In this document: positions 1 to 9,417 of the stretch, piece by piece
Layout of the letters: each line of letters starts with the position of its first letter
How positions within the stretch are numbered: position 1 is the first letter of the stretch
Source: CAZMNY01 sp964567745
Lineage (GTDB): Bacteria > Planctomycetota > Planctomycetia > Pirellulales > Pirellulaceae
Assembly (NCBI GenBank): GCA_964567745.1
Contig: CAZMNY010000018.1
Coordinates: 62,001 to 126,000 of the forward strand
Direction: 5' to 3'
DNA length: 64,000 nt
The notes under the pieces: model-generated
The model's database searches: none
Seen by the model: the letters and a program-made list of their open reading frames with translations, nothing else
What the model was told of the DNA's origin: nothing
Made by a program: the position numbers and the translations under genes

Positions 1-1997
1 TCGAGGGTGTCGCTTGCCTGCTTCCGTTCCGTGATGTCCTCGACAATTGCGAGGACGCCGATGACGTCGCCGTCTTCGCTATGCAGCGGAACCTTTGTGG
101 TATCCAGCCACAGCGTATCGCCTCCACTGAAGTGAATTGGCTCTTCGATATTGTATTCGGCAGTGTCGCTCTCGATCACTCGCCGATCGGATTCTTGATA
201 CTTCTCGGCGTCGAGCGGGGAAATCGGCCTGTCGAAGTCGGACAACCCAATGATCGATTCCGGATCCCCGTTTCCGGTGAATGTCGCCGCCGTCTGATTG
301 CATCCCAAAAACCTGCCTTCCGTGTCTTTCCAAAGAACCATCTGCGGCAGATTATCAAGAACCTGGCGCAGCACTTCTTTCGAATCCCTCAACTCTTCGC
401 TGACGCGTTGCCGCTCCGTAATGTCGCGCGCGAAAGAAACTCCGAGTTCCTGGCCCTCGAAAACGACTCGCGACGCGCTTATCTCGACGGCGAATTGCGT
501 GCCGTCCTTGCGGCGATGAATCGACTCAAACAACCACGGCTGACTTGCTCGAGTCATGCTCCATTTTTCTGTCCAAACCTGTTGTGTGAAATTGGGGTCG
601 ATGTCGGCGACTCGCATCGTGCAGAGTTCGTCAGCCGAGTGCTGCAATGATTCGGCCGCTTTCTCGTTGACATAAACGAACGTTCCATCCGGGCGAATCC
701 AAAAGACCGCGTCTTGTGCGGTTTGCACCGCATGTTCCGCGAGCCGCAAACGGTGCTCCTGACGGCGTCGTTCCGTTACGTCGTGGGCGCAAACCGTGAA
801 GCGGACAAGCTGGCCGTCGATCATCACTGGGCCAATACGACATGAATACCAGATGGGTTGGCCGTCGGCGCTGACCGACTGAACCTCGAATTGGTTGGCG
901 ACGCCCGTTTCTCTCACACTTCCCATCGCGTCGCGAAGCCGATCGTGCCAGTCGGGCGGCAGCAGCTCCAGCGCGCTCGATCCAATAACATTCTCGACCA
1001 ATTGATCTCTCAGCGGGCGATTGATGTATAGAATCTTTCCAACGAGATCCAACGACAGGATGACGTCCATGGCGTTCTCAAGAACTCCAGCAAGCTGAGC
1101 TCTTGACTCACGCAGGTATTGTTCGACGCGTCGTCGTTCTATTTCCGCCCCGGCCCGCGCTGCAAAGACGGTTAACAACGATATCAGCCGGTCGTCTTTC
1201 TTTGGCAATGGTTTGCTGTCGAACACGCACAGGCTGCCCAACAGATCACCCGAAGAATCTCGAATGGCAACGCCGTAGCAGCTGTCGGCACCAAGTTCCA
1301 GAACGAATTCACAGTCGGGAAATCTCTCCTGCAAACCACGTTCACAGAAATGCGCGCCGCCGAAAATAATTTCGCCTAGCGGCGAACCTTCCACCCGCAT
1401 TCGCAATGGCCCGACCTTGGCGCCATCGCACCATACGCCGAGGGAGTGCAGAGCGTCGCGATCCTCCCCTCGGAATTCTCCAATGATTGCGGCGCACAGA
1501 CCCAATGCTCGACCAAGATGAGCAGCAAGTAATGGAAAGAACTCGTCCCCGGTCACCGCGGCGGTGCCAGCAACGATTTCTTGCATCTGTCTTTCCGCCT
1601 CCTTGCGGTCGGTGATGTCCCGCGCGACCACAAGGCCCAATGCGCGACCGTTTGTGTGAATTCGACTCACGCTGACATTGACGGATAGAGGTTGCTTGCC
1701 AGCCCTTTCTAATGTGTAGCCTTCCTTCGAATGAAAAACGCCCGTTCTTCGAAAAGCATCCATGACATTGTCGAGCGATTTCGCTTTGCCAGCGGCGGAC
1801 AAGACATTTCGAATGTCGGTGCCTTGCAGCTGCTTCCGCCGGAATCCCGTTAGTCGTTGCGTCGTCGCATTGACGTCCAAGATGGTGTTGAGATCGGGAT
1901 CGAGGATCAGGAACGCGTCGTTGGACTCGTCAAAAAGACAACGGCATAGCTCTTCATGATCCAGGTCATGAATGTCGTTAAACTGACTGGAAGCCAT
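1..1997 (-). CDS. Multi-PAS/GAF sensor protein, 3' end outside window
   Basis: The reverse strand is open from an ATG at 1997 to the window edge, giving about 665 residues without a stop. The translation contains a PAS domain (about residues 14-125, ending in ARDITDRKEAE), a GAF-like domain (about 125-285, with CYGVAIRD and LGSLCVFD), then at least three more PAS domains, each closed by a PAC-type DITER or DVTER motif. This layout is typical of cytoplasmic sensory proteins that feed a histidine kinase or a GGDEF output; the output domain lies beyond the window, so the class is undecided. No membrane segment is seen. The start is supported by AAGGA about seven bases upstream. Plus-strand ORFs here are antisense shadows. 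Confidence 0.85.
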   Translation of the reverse strand, partial: MASSQFNDIHDLDHEELCRCLFDESNDAFLILDPDLNTILDVNATTQRLTGFRRKQLQGTDIRNVLSAAGKAKSLDNVMDAFRRTGVFHSKEGYTLERAGKQPLSVNVSVSRIHTNGRALGLVVARDITDRKEAERQMQEIVAGTAAVTGDEFFPLLAAHLGRALGLCAAIIGEFRGEDRDALHSLGVWCDGAKVGPLRMRVEGSPLGEIIFGGAHFCERGLQERFPDCEFVLELGADSCYGVAIRDSSGDLLGSLCVFDSKPLPKKDDRLISLLTVFAARAGAEIERRRVEQYLRESRAQLAGVLENAMDVILSLDLVGKILYINRPLRDQLVENVIGSSALELLPPDWHDRLRDAMGSVRETGVANQFEVQSVSADGQPIWYSCRIGPVMIDGQLVRFTVCAHDVTERRRQEHRLRLAEHAVQTAQDAVFWIRPDGTFVYVNEKAAESLQHSADELCTMRVADIDPNFTQQVWTEKWSMTRASQPWLFESIHRRKDGTQFAVEISASRVVFEGQELGVSFARDITERQRVSEELRDSKEVLRQVLDNLPQMVLWKDTEGRFLGCNQTAATFTGNGDPESIIGLSDFDRPISPLDAEKYQESDRRVIESDTAEYNIEEPIHFSGGDTLWLDTTKVPLHSEDGDVIGVLAIVEDITERKQASDTL

Positions 1998-2063
1998 ATT
2001 CCATTCCTTAGTTCTTTCTAGCACGAATGGATCGATAAGCTTAATTCGAGCCGAAGACTCCGT

Positions 2064-3359
2064 TTAGTCGCGAGTATCATCTGCAGGTTGACTCGGACGA
2101 GATTCACTTTCATCGTCGCTTACTTCCGCCGGCGGCTTGCGGAATTTTCGGCCGTCCGACGATATGAACCAACGAATGCGCCGCCCGAGACTGTCGGTCG
2201 TAACACGCGTCGACCAGCCGGAGGGCAGCGAGACTTGATTCCGCCCCTGGACAATCAACTCAATCAGCTCCGCTTTCCTGAGCTTGCTATACCCAGTCAA
2301 TGCATTTTCTTTGGCGATCGCACGCAGCTCGACGACCGTATGTCCCCGCAGCTCCTCCGCCGTCAATCTCGGTCGATGTTGTTTGTCGAAACTGACCGAA
2401 TCGAAGTTGTTCGTGTTCGAATCTGAGACGTTGGCCTCTGGAGCCGCCGCGCCCGAATTCGTTGTCGGTGCGTACGGTGCCGATTTCGTCAGGTGTGCGG
2501 CCGCGTAACCAGCGATCGCAAGGAACGAGCAAATCGCCACCGCGAGACATATGGCGGCTCGGTTCACGGTGCGATTTTGTTCCGCGAAGCTTTTGTCGAG
2601 CGCTTCTGCGTACTCGGGGACAGTCTCGTATCGGTCATCGGCGTCTCGCTGCAGACCGCGAAGAATAACTGCGTCGACTGCCCCCGACAGAGTCGTATTC
2701 AATGTCGATGGCGGCTTAAAGCTGCCTATAGGTTTGTGCCCAGTGAGCATCTCATAGGCCATCACGGCAAGCGAAAAAAGATCGGATCGCCCATCGACCG
2801 GTAACCGGTGCCGCTGCTCCGGCGCCATGTAGTCGATTGTTCCAACGAACTGCCCGCTCTGTGTGACCGATCCAACCTCGGCGCCAATCGACGCGATACC
2901 CAGATCACCGAGCTTGACGTTGCCCTGTTCATCCAACAAGACGTTTTCTGGTTTGATGTCTCGGTGCAAGATGCCGCGCGCATGAAGGTATGCAACCGCC
3001 TCATGGACCGACTTCAAGATGGTCCACGCACGCTGCCACTCCATTGGCTCGCCATCGACAAGATGCTCCCTCAGCGTCGATCCCTCGACAAATTCGATGA
3101 CGAGAAACGGTCGTTGTTGGGTCACACCGCAGTCGAATACGGAGACGATAAGGGGGCACGAGACGTCGGCAAGCAGTTCCGCCTCACGCTGAAACCGCGC
3201 TGACTGTTCGATTCTCTGCTCTGCCGGCGCCGCATCCAACAACTTGATCGCGACTGGACGATTCAACGACAGTTGCCGAGCCAAGTAGACTTCGCTCGAC
3301 CCGCCGCTGCCGACAAGTTCAAGGATTTCGTAGCCGGGAATCGTGGGGGCGTCCACCAT
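2064..3359 (-). CDS. Membrane Ser/Thr protein kinase with C-terminal Rho_N/SAP-like domain
   Basis: A 431-residue Hanks-type kinase. The glycine-rich loop is at residues 17-22 (GSGGSS), the ATP lysine at K39, the catalytic HRD at 132-134, DLG (replacing DFG) at 152-154, and APE near 179. A hydrophobic segment at about 269-291 follows the kinase domain, the usual planctomycete layout. Beyond it, residues about 335-372 (EELRGHTVVELRAIAKEN onward) resemble a Rho termination factor N-terminal or SAP-like helical domain, which normally binds nucleic acid. That is odd for a segment predicted to lie outside the membrane. The tail is polar and acidic. The gene stands alone, just upstream of and co-directional with the PAS sensor gene; co-transcription is possible but not shown. 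Confidence 0.88.
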   Translation of the reverse strand: MVDAPTIPGYEILELVGSGGSSEVYLARQLSLNRPVAIKLLDAAPAEQRIEQSARFQREAELLADVSCPLIVSVFDCGVTQQRPFLVIEFVEGSTLREHLVDGEPMEWQRAWTILKSVHEAVAYLHARGILHRDIKPENVLLDEQGNVKLGDLGIASIGAEVGSVTQSGQFVGTIDYMAPEQRHRLPVDGRSDLFSLAVMAYEMLTGHKPIGSFKPPSTLNTTLSGAVDAVILRGLQRDADDRYETVPEYAEALDKSFAEQNRTVNRAAICLAVAICSFLAIAGYAAAHLTKSAPYAPTTNSGAAAPEANVSDSNTNNFDSVSFDKQHRPRLTAEELRGHTVVELRAIAKENALTGYSKLRKAELIELIVQGRNQVSLPSGWSTRVTTDSLGRRIRWFISSDGRKFRKPPAEVSDDESESRPSQPADDTRD

Positions 3360-3571
3360 GACACTTCACCTAGTCCTTCCCGTCATTGCATTGCGAGTAT
3401 ATCCTATCTTTATCTGCATTCCAAAGCCCTCCCGCGAGGATGCTCACGCGCTCGATGCGATTGGCCATCGGGGCGTCCGCTATTTGACCGGGCAGTCCAC
3501 CACAGTTACATTCCGATTCAGAAGCGACTGGCTTCGACGACCATGAACGACGGTGCCGCAACTTGGAGCCA

Positions 3572-4534
3572 ATGATGGACGGCGTCAGTACGACATCAAC
3601 TCGCGCCGGTACGCCGGCTCTTGTTTTGGCGTTTGGCCCAATGGCCCAATGGTCGATCTGGGCGGTCGGGATGTTCATCTGGGGCACGTTGATCTTCAAG
3701 CCCGATCTCGGGTTGCACTTGCTCTGGAACGTTCTCGTTCCGGGCGCCCGCCTTGCCGGTTGTCGCGCCCTGCGTCTGGCGCAACCTCTGCCCGCTGGGC
3801 AGCATGTCGCTCGCCCCACACCACCTTGGCGTGTCGCATGGTAAGAAGCTCTCGAAAACATGGCGGGGGCGCATGTTCCTTGGCACCGTTGTTTTGTTGA
3901 TTGTGGTCGTGCCGCTTCACAAGGTTGCGCTCGACACCAACGGACCGCTCCCGGCCGCCGTCGGACTACTCGCGATTGGGCTGGGATTTGTCTTCCAATG
4001 GAAGAGCGGCTGGTGCTCCAGTCTCTGCCCGTTTATCCGGTGGAGCTGCTTTACGACGGGCAGCCGCTTGTCTCCGTCCCCAACGCCCATTGCTCGTCCT
4101 GTTTGAACTGCGTTTCGCCTTGCTCCGAATCGATGGCGGGCCTGACGCCGAGGACCAGCGTCAACACGAGTCTCGGCAAGTATGTTGGAGTCGCATTGAC
4201 CGGATTCTTCCCGGGCTTTGTGTGGGGCTGGTACAACGTGCCGACCTACCGTGGTTGGGAAGGCGTTAGCCATCTGCACGTCGCATACGCCATTCCCTTC
4301 AGCGTCGGCGCCCTCACGCTCGTCGTCTATCTTCTGCTCTGCAAGGCGTTGCCCAAGAAGGACAACCTCATTACGAGCGTCTTCGCGGCGTCGGCGATCA
4401 TCACCTACTATTGGTTTCGTCTACCACCGATTTTCGGCATCGGAGCTTCGGAAGCGGCAATGATCATCGACCTCTCGCCGTGGCTCCCCGCGTGGTCGGA
4501 GACAGCACTGCGGATTTTTGAACTGGTCGCCTAG
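3572..4534 (+). pseudogene. 4Fe-4S polyferredoxin-type membrane protein, two compensating frameshifts
   Basis: Three overlapping reading frames together encode one protein of about 320 residues. The first frame (ATG 3572 to about 3747) gives membrane segments and WNVLVPG. The second (about 3747-4031) gives CVWRNLCPLGS, a membrane helix and WCSSLCP. The third (about 4031-4534) gives CSSCLNCVSPC and further membrane helices. The CxxxCP and CxxCxxC clusters are the Fe-S ligand pattern of NapH/NosR-like quinol-linked membrane electron carriers. The first junction needs one base fewer (in a CGGGCGCCCG run) and the second one base more (in TGCCCGTTT), so the frame is restored. This is either two sequencing or assembly indels or a recent pseudogene. 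The conserved cysteines on both sides favour a gene that was functional until recently. Confidence 0.7.
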
Positions 4535-4741
4535 TTGACCGTGATGTATTTGCATCGCGACATCGACTCGCCTTAGACTTCGACACGACTAATTCGTTCA
4601 TCCGCTCCGCCTTGCTTTAGCGTTGAATCTTCAGCCTCGCCCTCTTCTTCGCCGACCGCATTTGCAATTCCGCTCAGCGTGTGGGATTCTTGGCGAGGTA
4701 GCTTCCCATCCATTCGCCGCCCGCCCACGCTGGAGAATACC

Positions 4742-5494
4742 ATGCGTACACCGCTCACACGGCTCGTCCTCATGTTGTTAGCTGTCGCTGTAATTGCCTT
4801 CTCGAACCGCGCGGAAGCGGCCGGCCCCGATGAGATCAAGGTGCTTGTGGTGACCGGGTTCGATGTCGGCTCGCACAAGTGGCAGGAATCGACCAAGCTG
4901 ATTCAGGCCATTTTGGAAAAGACGGGTCGATTCGATGTTACTGTCAGCATAGACAAAGAGATCTTTGCAGCGGATCTCGATAAATACGGCGCCGTCGTTT
5001 TGGGATACGGCTTTTGGAAGGAAGCGGATCCGAGCGACAAAGCCAAAGCCGGATTGATCGACTACGTCAAAGGGGGCGGTAACGTCGTCGCTCTGCATTT
5101 CGCCTGCAGCTCGTTTCAGGGTTGGAGCGAATACAGCGAACTGATTGGCCGAGTCTGGAAGAAGGGTGTCGGAGGTCATGGGCCGTACGGCGAGTTCACC
5201 GTCAACATCAAGGACGCTGAGCATCCCATCACCGCCGGGCTGAAGGATTTTAAAACCGAGGATGAGTTGTACGCTAAGCTGAGCGGAGACGCCAAGATTC
5301 AAGTGCTCGCCACCGCCTATTCGGATTGGAGCAAAAAAGTCGAGCCGATCGTATTCGTCAAACAATTCGGCAAGGGCCGAGTCGTGCAGAACGTACTCGG
5401 ACACGGGATCGACTCAAAACAAAACGAAACGTATCAAGCGCTGCTGCGACGAGGCGTCGAATGGGCAGCGACCGGCAAGGTCACTTTGAAGTAG
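4742..5494 (+). CDS. Secreted ThuA-like domain protein
   Basis: A 250-residue protein with a clear signal peptide (MRTPLTRLVLMLLAVAVIAF, cleavage near AEA-A). The mature part begins IKVLVVTGFD and includes GGGNVVALHFACSSF and GHGPYGEF, the pattern of ThuA-like proteins. These have a class I glutamine amidotransferase-like fold and are abundant in planctomycetes, with roles linked to sugar use only by association. No catalytic Cys-His-Glu set can be assigned with certainty. The start at 4742 is chosen because it begins the signal peptide and has CTGGAG upstream. The next secreted gene follows after 56 bases in the same direction, so an operon is likely. Confidence 0.82.
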   Translation: MRTPLTRLVLMLLAVAVIAFSNRAEAAGPDEIKVLVVTGFDVGSHKWQESTKLIQAILEKTGRFDVTVSIDKEIFAADLDKYGAVVLGYGFWKEADPSDKAKAGLIDYVKGGGNVVALHFACSSFQGWSEYSELIGRVWKKGVGGHGPYGEFTVNIKDAEHPITAGLKDFKTEDELYAKLSGDAKIQVLATAYSDWSKKVEPIVFVKQFGKGRVVQNVLGHGIDSKQNETYQALLRRGVEWAATGKVTLK

Positions 5495-5550
5495 GCGGCG
5501 AGATCTGCTTGGCGTGTTTCCATTCATCACATATAGCGTTCAACCGAGGA

Positions 5551-6939
5551 ATGAACTTCATGACTGTGAGACCTCAAACTCTGCTTGCGTTCGCGCTGAT
5601 CGTTGCCATCGCCGCGCCGCTCTGCCATGCCGATTCGCCCGAGACGTCTGAGTCGTCTTATGCGGTAGTCGTGAAAAAGTCGACGGCGGAAGACGCTCTT
5701 TGGGGCAAGGTCGTCGCCGCGCTGAAGCAGAAGCATCAAGCCTCGATCATCACCTACGATGACTCGGTTGACGAGTCGCTTGGCGAATTGAAGCGGCAGT
5801 TCCCCCGCTACACCTGCTTCGTCGCCAAACCGGAAGACGCCAAGCGACTGTTTGTTGCTCAAGTTCATCGTCTGACGCGGAAGTTGGATGACGACCCCTA
5901 CACCGACACGTTCTGGGGCGTGCTAACCGGTTACGATTCGAAAAACGCCTTGGCGATCGCCAGCCATCGCCAGCCGCTTGTCATTAAGAAGGTCGCGTCT
6001 GGCACCGAGTTCGCGACGGAAATGGTCGTTGAAGGGCAGTGGTATGACGAGTTGGTGAAGAACAAGCACGTCAAGAAAACTCGCGGCGGAAAGGCCAAAG
6101 AACTGCAAGGGCCGGACGACACGACCAAGCCGCTGGTCGACTTACTCAACTCATACCAGTCCGACCTGATGATCACATCGGGGCACGCCACCGAACACAA
6201 CTGGCAAATCGGCTTTCGCTTCCGCAGCGGACAGTTTCGATGCGCCGACGGACGACTCTACGGCTTGGATACTCAGAAGGTTAAGCATCCAATCGATTCG
6301 CCCAATCCCAAGGTCTATATGCCGATCGGGAATTGCCTGATGGGGCACGTCAACGACCGTGATGCGATGGCCCTGGCTTGGATGAATTCGGCGGGCGTGA
6401 AGCAGATGATTGGCTACACGATCCCGACTGGTTACGGCTACGGAGGATGGGGATGTCTCGACTATTTTGTCGAACAACCCGGACGCTACACGTTTACCGA
6501 AGCATTCCTGGCCAACCATCACGCGCTCGTTCAACGGATGATCGATCCCGCCACCGATGCACGCACTCAACAACGGCTGCGAGGCGATCTGGATGTCGTC
6601 GCTTTCTACGGCGATCCAAAATGGTCGGCAACGATGACGGACCTGCCAAAGTACTACGGCCAAACTCTGACGATCGAGGACGGCGTTTACACGTTGACGA
6701 TTACGCCCAATCGCGGTGCCGATTCGTTTCAACCGGTCAACACCAATGGTTCCGAGCGAGGCTGGAGGCCGATCGTTCAGTTCCTGCCTCACCGAATCAA
6801 GGACATTGCGATCGTCGCGGGCGAAGAGCTCAATCCGGTCGTCACCGATGACTTCATCCTCATTCCCAATCCGCGTGAATGCGATCCAGATCGGAAGCTC
6901 ATCGTCCGCTTCAAAGCGAAGCAGACTCGCTCGAACTGA
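5551..6939 (+). CDS. Secreted peptidase C25-like (clan CD fold) protein
   Basis: A 462-residue protein starting MNFMTVRPQTLLAFALIVAI, a signal peptide ending near CHADS. The middle holds DLMITSGHATEHNW followed about 50 residues later by VYMPIGNCLMGHVND. A His in a GH motif followed by a Cys at the end of a hydrophobic strand is the catalytic arrangement of clan CD cysteine peptidases such as gingipain (C25). The C-terminal part is beta-rich. Catalysis is inferred from motif layout only; a non-peptidase relative is possible. The start is the ATG that opens the signal peptide; the frame is open further upstream but overlaps the preceding gene. Confidence 0.6.
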   Translation: MNFMTVRPQTLLAFALIVAIAAPLCHADSPETSESSYAVVVKKSTAEDALWGKVVAALKQKHQASIITYDDSVDESLGELKRQFPRYTCFVAKPEDAKRLFVAQVHRLTRKLDDDPYTDTFWGVLTGYDSKNALAIASHRQPLVIKKVASGTEFATEMVVEGQWYDELVKNKHVKKTRGGKAKELQGPDDTTKPLVDLLNSYQSDLMITSGHATEHNWQIGFRFRSGQFRCADGRLYGLDTQKVKHPIDSPNPKVYMPIGNCLMGHVNDRDAMALAWMNSAGVKQMIGYTIPTGYGYGGWGCLDYFVEQPGRYTFTEAFLANHHALVQRMIDPATDARTQQRLRGDLDVVAFYGDPKWSATMTDLPKYYGQTLTIEDGVYTLTITPNRGADSFQPVNTNGSERGWRPIVQFLPHRIKDIAIVAGEELNPVVTDDFILIPNPRECDPDRKLIVRFKAKQTRSN

Positions 6940-7254
6940 GCAAGATCGCGAGCTTCATCGGCGCAAAGCGCTTCGGCTCAACAAAACCCCAACGAGCTTG
7001 CTCGGTCGGTGAGTGAGATCAGCAGCTAACATAACATGATCCAGCAAGTCAACAGCCGGGGCCGGTCTCATTTCGGCCTCGGCAAACCGGCCCCTTGAAG
7101 CAAGATCGCGAGCTCGGCGGACTCGTTTGAATCCACCAACCCAGGGCGGTGCCTGGGAAATTCCGCGGCAAGAAACACGAACACCGTATTAATCAACCGA
7201 AGCCATGTTCGTCGTTAGGGAGCGTTTCCGCTCTTCACCCGCGCGGCCCGCGAA
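6940..7254. other. Intergenic region with hairpin and a repeated 16-mer
   Basis: No gene is seen. The 16-mer AGCAAGATCGCGAGCT occurs twice, at 6939-6954 (overlapping the preceding stop codon) and 7099-7114, on either side of a GC hairpin. The remainder has no coding signal on either strand. Confidence 0.6.
7058..7094. terminator. GC-rich hairpin between convergent genes
   Basis: GGGGCCGGT (7058-7066) pairs with ACCGGCCCC (7086-7094) across a 19-base loop. It sits between the end of the C25-like gene and the end of a minus-strand remnant, so it could terminate transcription from both sides. There is no T-tract. Confidence 0.45.
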
Positions 7255-7904
7255 CTACTGTTTCGATTTCAGCTCCACGCGAGTTGACGCTGTCGTCAGC
7301 AGTCCGCTCCAGTCGCCGCGAGCCGGCCAGAGTCGCTTGGTCGATTGCCGATTGTGGATCGCGCCGTTGGCCGTATGGAGCCGACATGTGATTCGCACTT
7401 GAGCCGGTTTGCTGTTGATGGTGGTGATCAAGGTTTCATCGGCTTTCTTCGGCCCAAATACTAACGCGCCGGGAACTGGTTTGCCTGAGCTGTCGAAGCG
7501 GAGCCCTGTTTTGGTTTTCAGTTCGTAAACCGCGCCCGCTTTCAGTACCAACTTGGTTGACGTAGCGAGCTGTGGAAACGAGGCCGTCTGTCCCGGATTC
7601 AGTTCGGGGGGATCCCACCGGCGTATCCCTGCGGGTAGATCAACGGTCGCGCCGACTTCAAGAGCAAGCCTTTCTCATCCGTCGCCGTGGCATCGTCATA
7701 GCCCGGCCGATCGCTGACCGTCATCCAAACCTCCTTATCGCTTACGTTGCGGATGAACAAGCGAACGGGAACAGTCTGGCCATCGACGATCGCCTTGGGC
7801 ATCAGGGCGGCGGCGTGAAGTCCGTTGTTCACGGGTCCCCAGGCTTCCGGCTTCAACTCATCGGGGAGCGACCTGTCGACGAGAGCGTTGAGCGCGTCAC
7901 GCGT
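7255..7904 (-). pseudogene. Frameshifted remnant of a beta-sandwich-type protein
   Basis: Two minus-strand frames join into one product. The upstream part (about 7904-7606) reads LKPEAWGPVNNGLHAAALMP through a beta-rich stretch and stops right after GGIPPN. The downstream part (about 7605-7255) continues as PELNPGQTASFPQLATSTKL to VELKSKQ. The shift falls in a run of six C (minus strand) near 7605-7611. No credible start codon is found for the 5' part, which runs into the palindromic repeat at 7926-7978, so the 5' end is probably also lost. Similar segments occur in planctomycete multidomain proteins, but no family is assigned. Confidence 0.55.
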
Positions 7905-7925
7905 GTTCGTTCACGTTGCCGCAGC

Positions 7926-7978
7926 GTCGCCTTTCGCACCGCGAAAGTAGCGCCACTTTCGCGGGAGCGAAAGGCGAC
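7926..7978. repeat. Palindromic intergenic repeat, copy A
   Basis: Left arm GTCGCCTTTCGCACCGCG followed by AAAGTAGCG (7926-7952) faces an inverted arm ending CGAAAGGCGAC at 7978, with no spacer. It belongs to the same family as copies at 36507, 37683, 48213 and 51256. Confidence 0.75.
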
Positions 7979-8148
7979 AGTATTGTCTGGCTATAGTGGC
8001 GTTGGCTGACGTCAGTCTGCCGCTTTCTGACCTATGTTTCACATGATCGTCTGCCTTGACCGTGCGATGGATGGCAGCGCGATCGAATGACTTGTGTCGG
8101 CTGGAGCGGCGGTATCGATTCTATCGCTTTCTGAAGGATGTGTGATTC

Positions 8149-9267
8149 ATGAGTGTCATTGTAGTGACAGGCTCCGCGGGTTTGATCGGAGCTGAAACGG
8201 TGCGATTTTTTGCCGGCAAGGGTTTTCAAGTTGTCGGCGTCGACAACGATATGCGGAAGGAATTTTTCGGCCAAGACGCTTCCACCGATTGGAGCCGGCG
8301 ACAACTCGAACAAAGCGTGCCTCGATACGAACATCGATCGCTCGACATCCGCAACTCGGACGACATCAAATCTCTGTTCGCCGAGTTTGGTCAGGATGTG
8401 AAAGCCGTCATTCACACCGCGGCCCAACCCTCGCACGACTGGGCCGCTCGCGATCCGCAAACCGACTTTACCGTCAACGCCAACGGCACTCTCAACCTGC
8501 TAGAAGCGACAAGACGATTTGCGCCCAAGGCGTCATTCATTTTCACCTCGACCAACAAAGTCTATGGCGACAACCCAAATCTGCTGCCGCTCGTCGAGCT
8601 CGAATCTCGCTGGGAAATCGACGAGCAACATCCCTACTTCGAACATGGCATCGATGAACATATGTCGGTCGACCACACCAAGCATTCCTTGTTTGGCGTG
8701 TCGAAGCTCGCTGCGGACGCGATGGTGCAAGAGTATGGCCGCTACTTCAATATGAACACGGTCTGCTTTCGAGGCGGCTGTCTAACTGGACCGGGTCATT
8801 CCGGCGCCCAACTGCACGGCTTCCTTTCCTACTTGATGAAGTGCGCCGCGACTGGCCAGACTTATACGATCTTTGGCTACGGCGGAAAGCAGCTGCGTGA
8901 CAACATTCACGCCTACGATTTGGTCAACATGTTCTGGCACTATCACCAAGATCCGCGACCGGGCGAAGTCTATAACGCCGGCGGTGGACGACACAGCAAT
9001 TGCTCGTTGAACGAAGCGATTGCGATCTGTGAAGAACTGACCGGGAAGGAGATGGCGATTCGGTACGATCAGACGAATCGCATCGGCGACCACATTTGGT
9101 ACATCAGCGACACTCGCAAGTTTCAGCGACACTTCCCGCAGTGGAAATACGCCTACGGGCTGCGCGACATCTTGACGCAAATCCACTCGACGACCCTGCC
9201 AGCCAAGTCGCTGCTGGACGTCGCAGCCGACGAAATTCGATCGTCGTCGCCCAACGCCAACATCTGA
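8149..9267 (+). CDS. NAD-dependent epimerase/dehydratase (CDP-paratose 2-epimerase-like)
   Basis: A 372-residue extended SDR protein. The N-terminal Rossmann motif is TGSAGLIG (residues 7-14), followed by VVGVDND, the acidic residue that selects NAD. STNKVYGDNP and CFRGGCLTGPGHSG are strongly reminiscent of CDP-paratose/tyvelose 2-epimerases, as is FGYGGKQLRDNIH. The canonical catalytic YxxxK appears as SLFGVSK, so the tyrosine position is phenylalanine. A role in nucleotide-sugar metabolism for surface polysaccharide is inferred. The gene is monocistronic. The start ATG at 8149 immediately precedes the nucleotide-binding strand. Confidence 0.82.
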   Translation: MSVIVVTGSAGLIGAETVRFFAGKGFQVVGVDNDMRKEFFGQDASTDWSRRQLEQSVPRYEHRSLDIRNSDDIKSLFAEFGQDVKAVIHTAAQPSHDWAARDPQTDFTVNANGTLNLLEATRRFAPKASFIFTSTNKVYGDNPNLLPLVELESRWEIDEQHPYFEHGIDEHMSVDHTKHSLFGVSKLAADAMVQEYGRYFNMNTVCFRGGCLTGPGHSGAQLHGFLSYLMKCAATGQTYTIFGYGGKQLRDNIHAYDLVNMFWHYHQDPRPGEVYNAGGGRHSNCSLNEAIAICEELTGKEMAIRYDQTNRIGDHIWYISDTRKFQRHFPQWKYAYGLRDILTQIHSTTLPAKSLLDVAADEIRSSSPNANI

Positions 9268-9417
9268 GCGGCTCGGTTGGCGCAAGAAAGGATCTCACGC
9301 TGAGACGCTGAAAGCGCGAAGTAAGAACGCCCTGGTTGAGATTGGCGGACAAGAAAACAGAAAAGCGACGAGCATCCAGTGCTTCGTCGCTTTCTATTTC
9401 CCGCCAAAATCAATCGC

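Noticed and set aside
81..650. 189-residue plus-strand ORF at the left edge
   Set aside because: Antisense to the multi-PAS sensor whose PAC motifs are clear on the minus strand.
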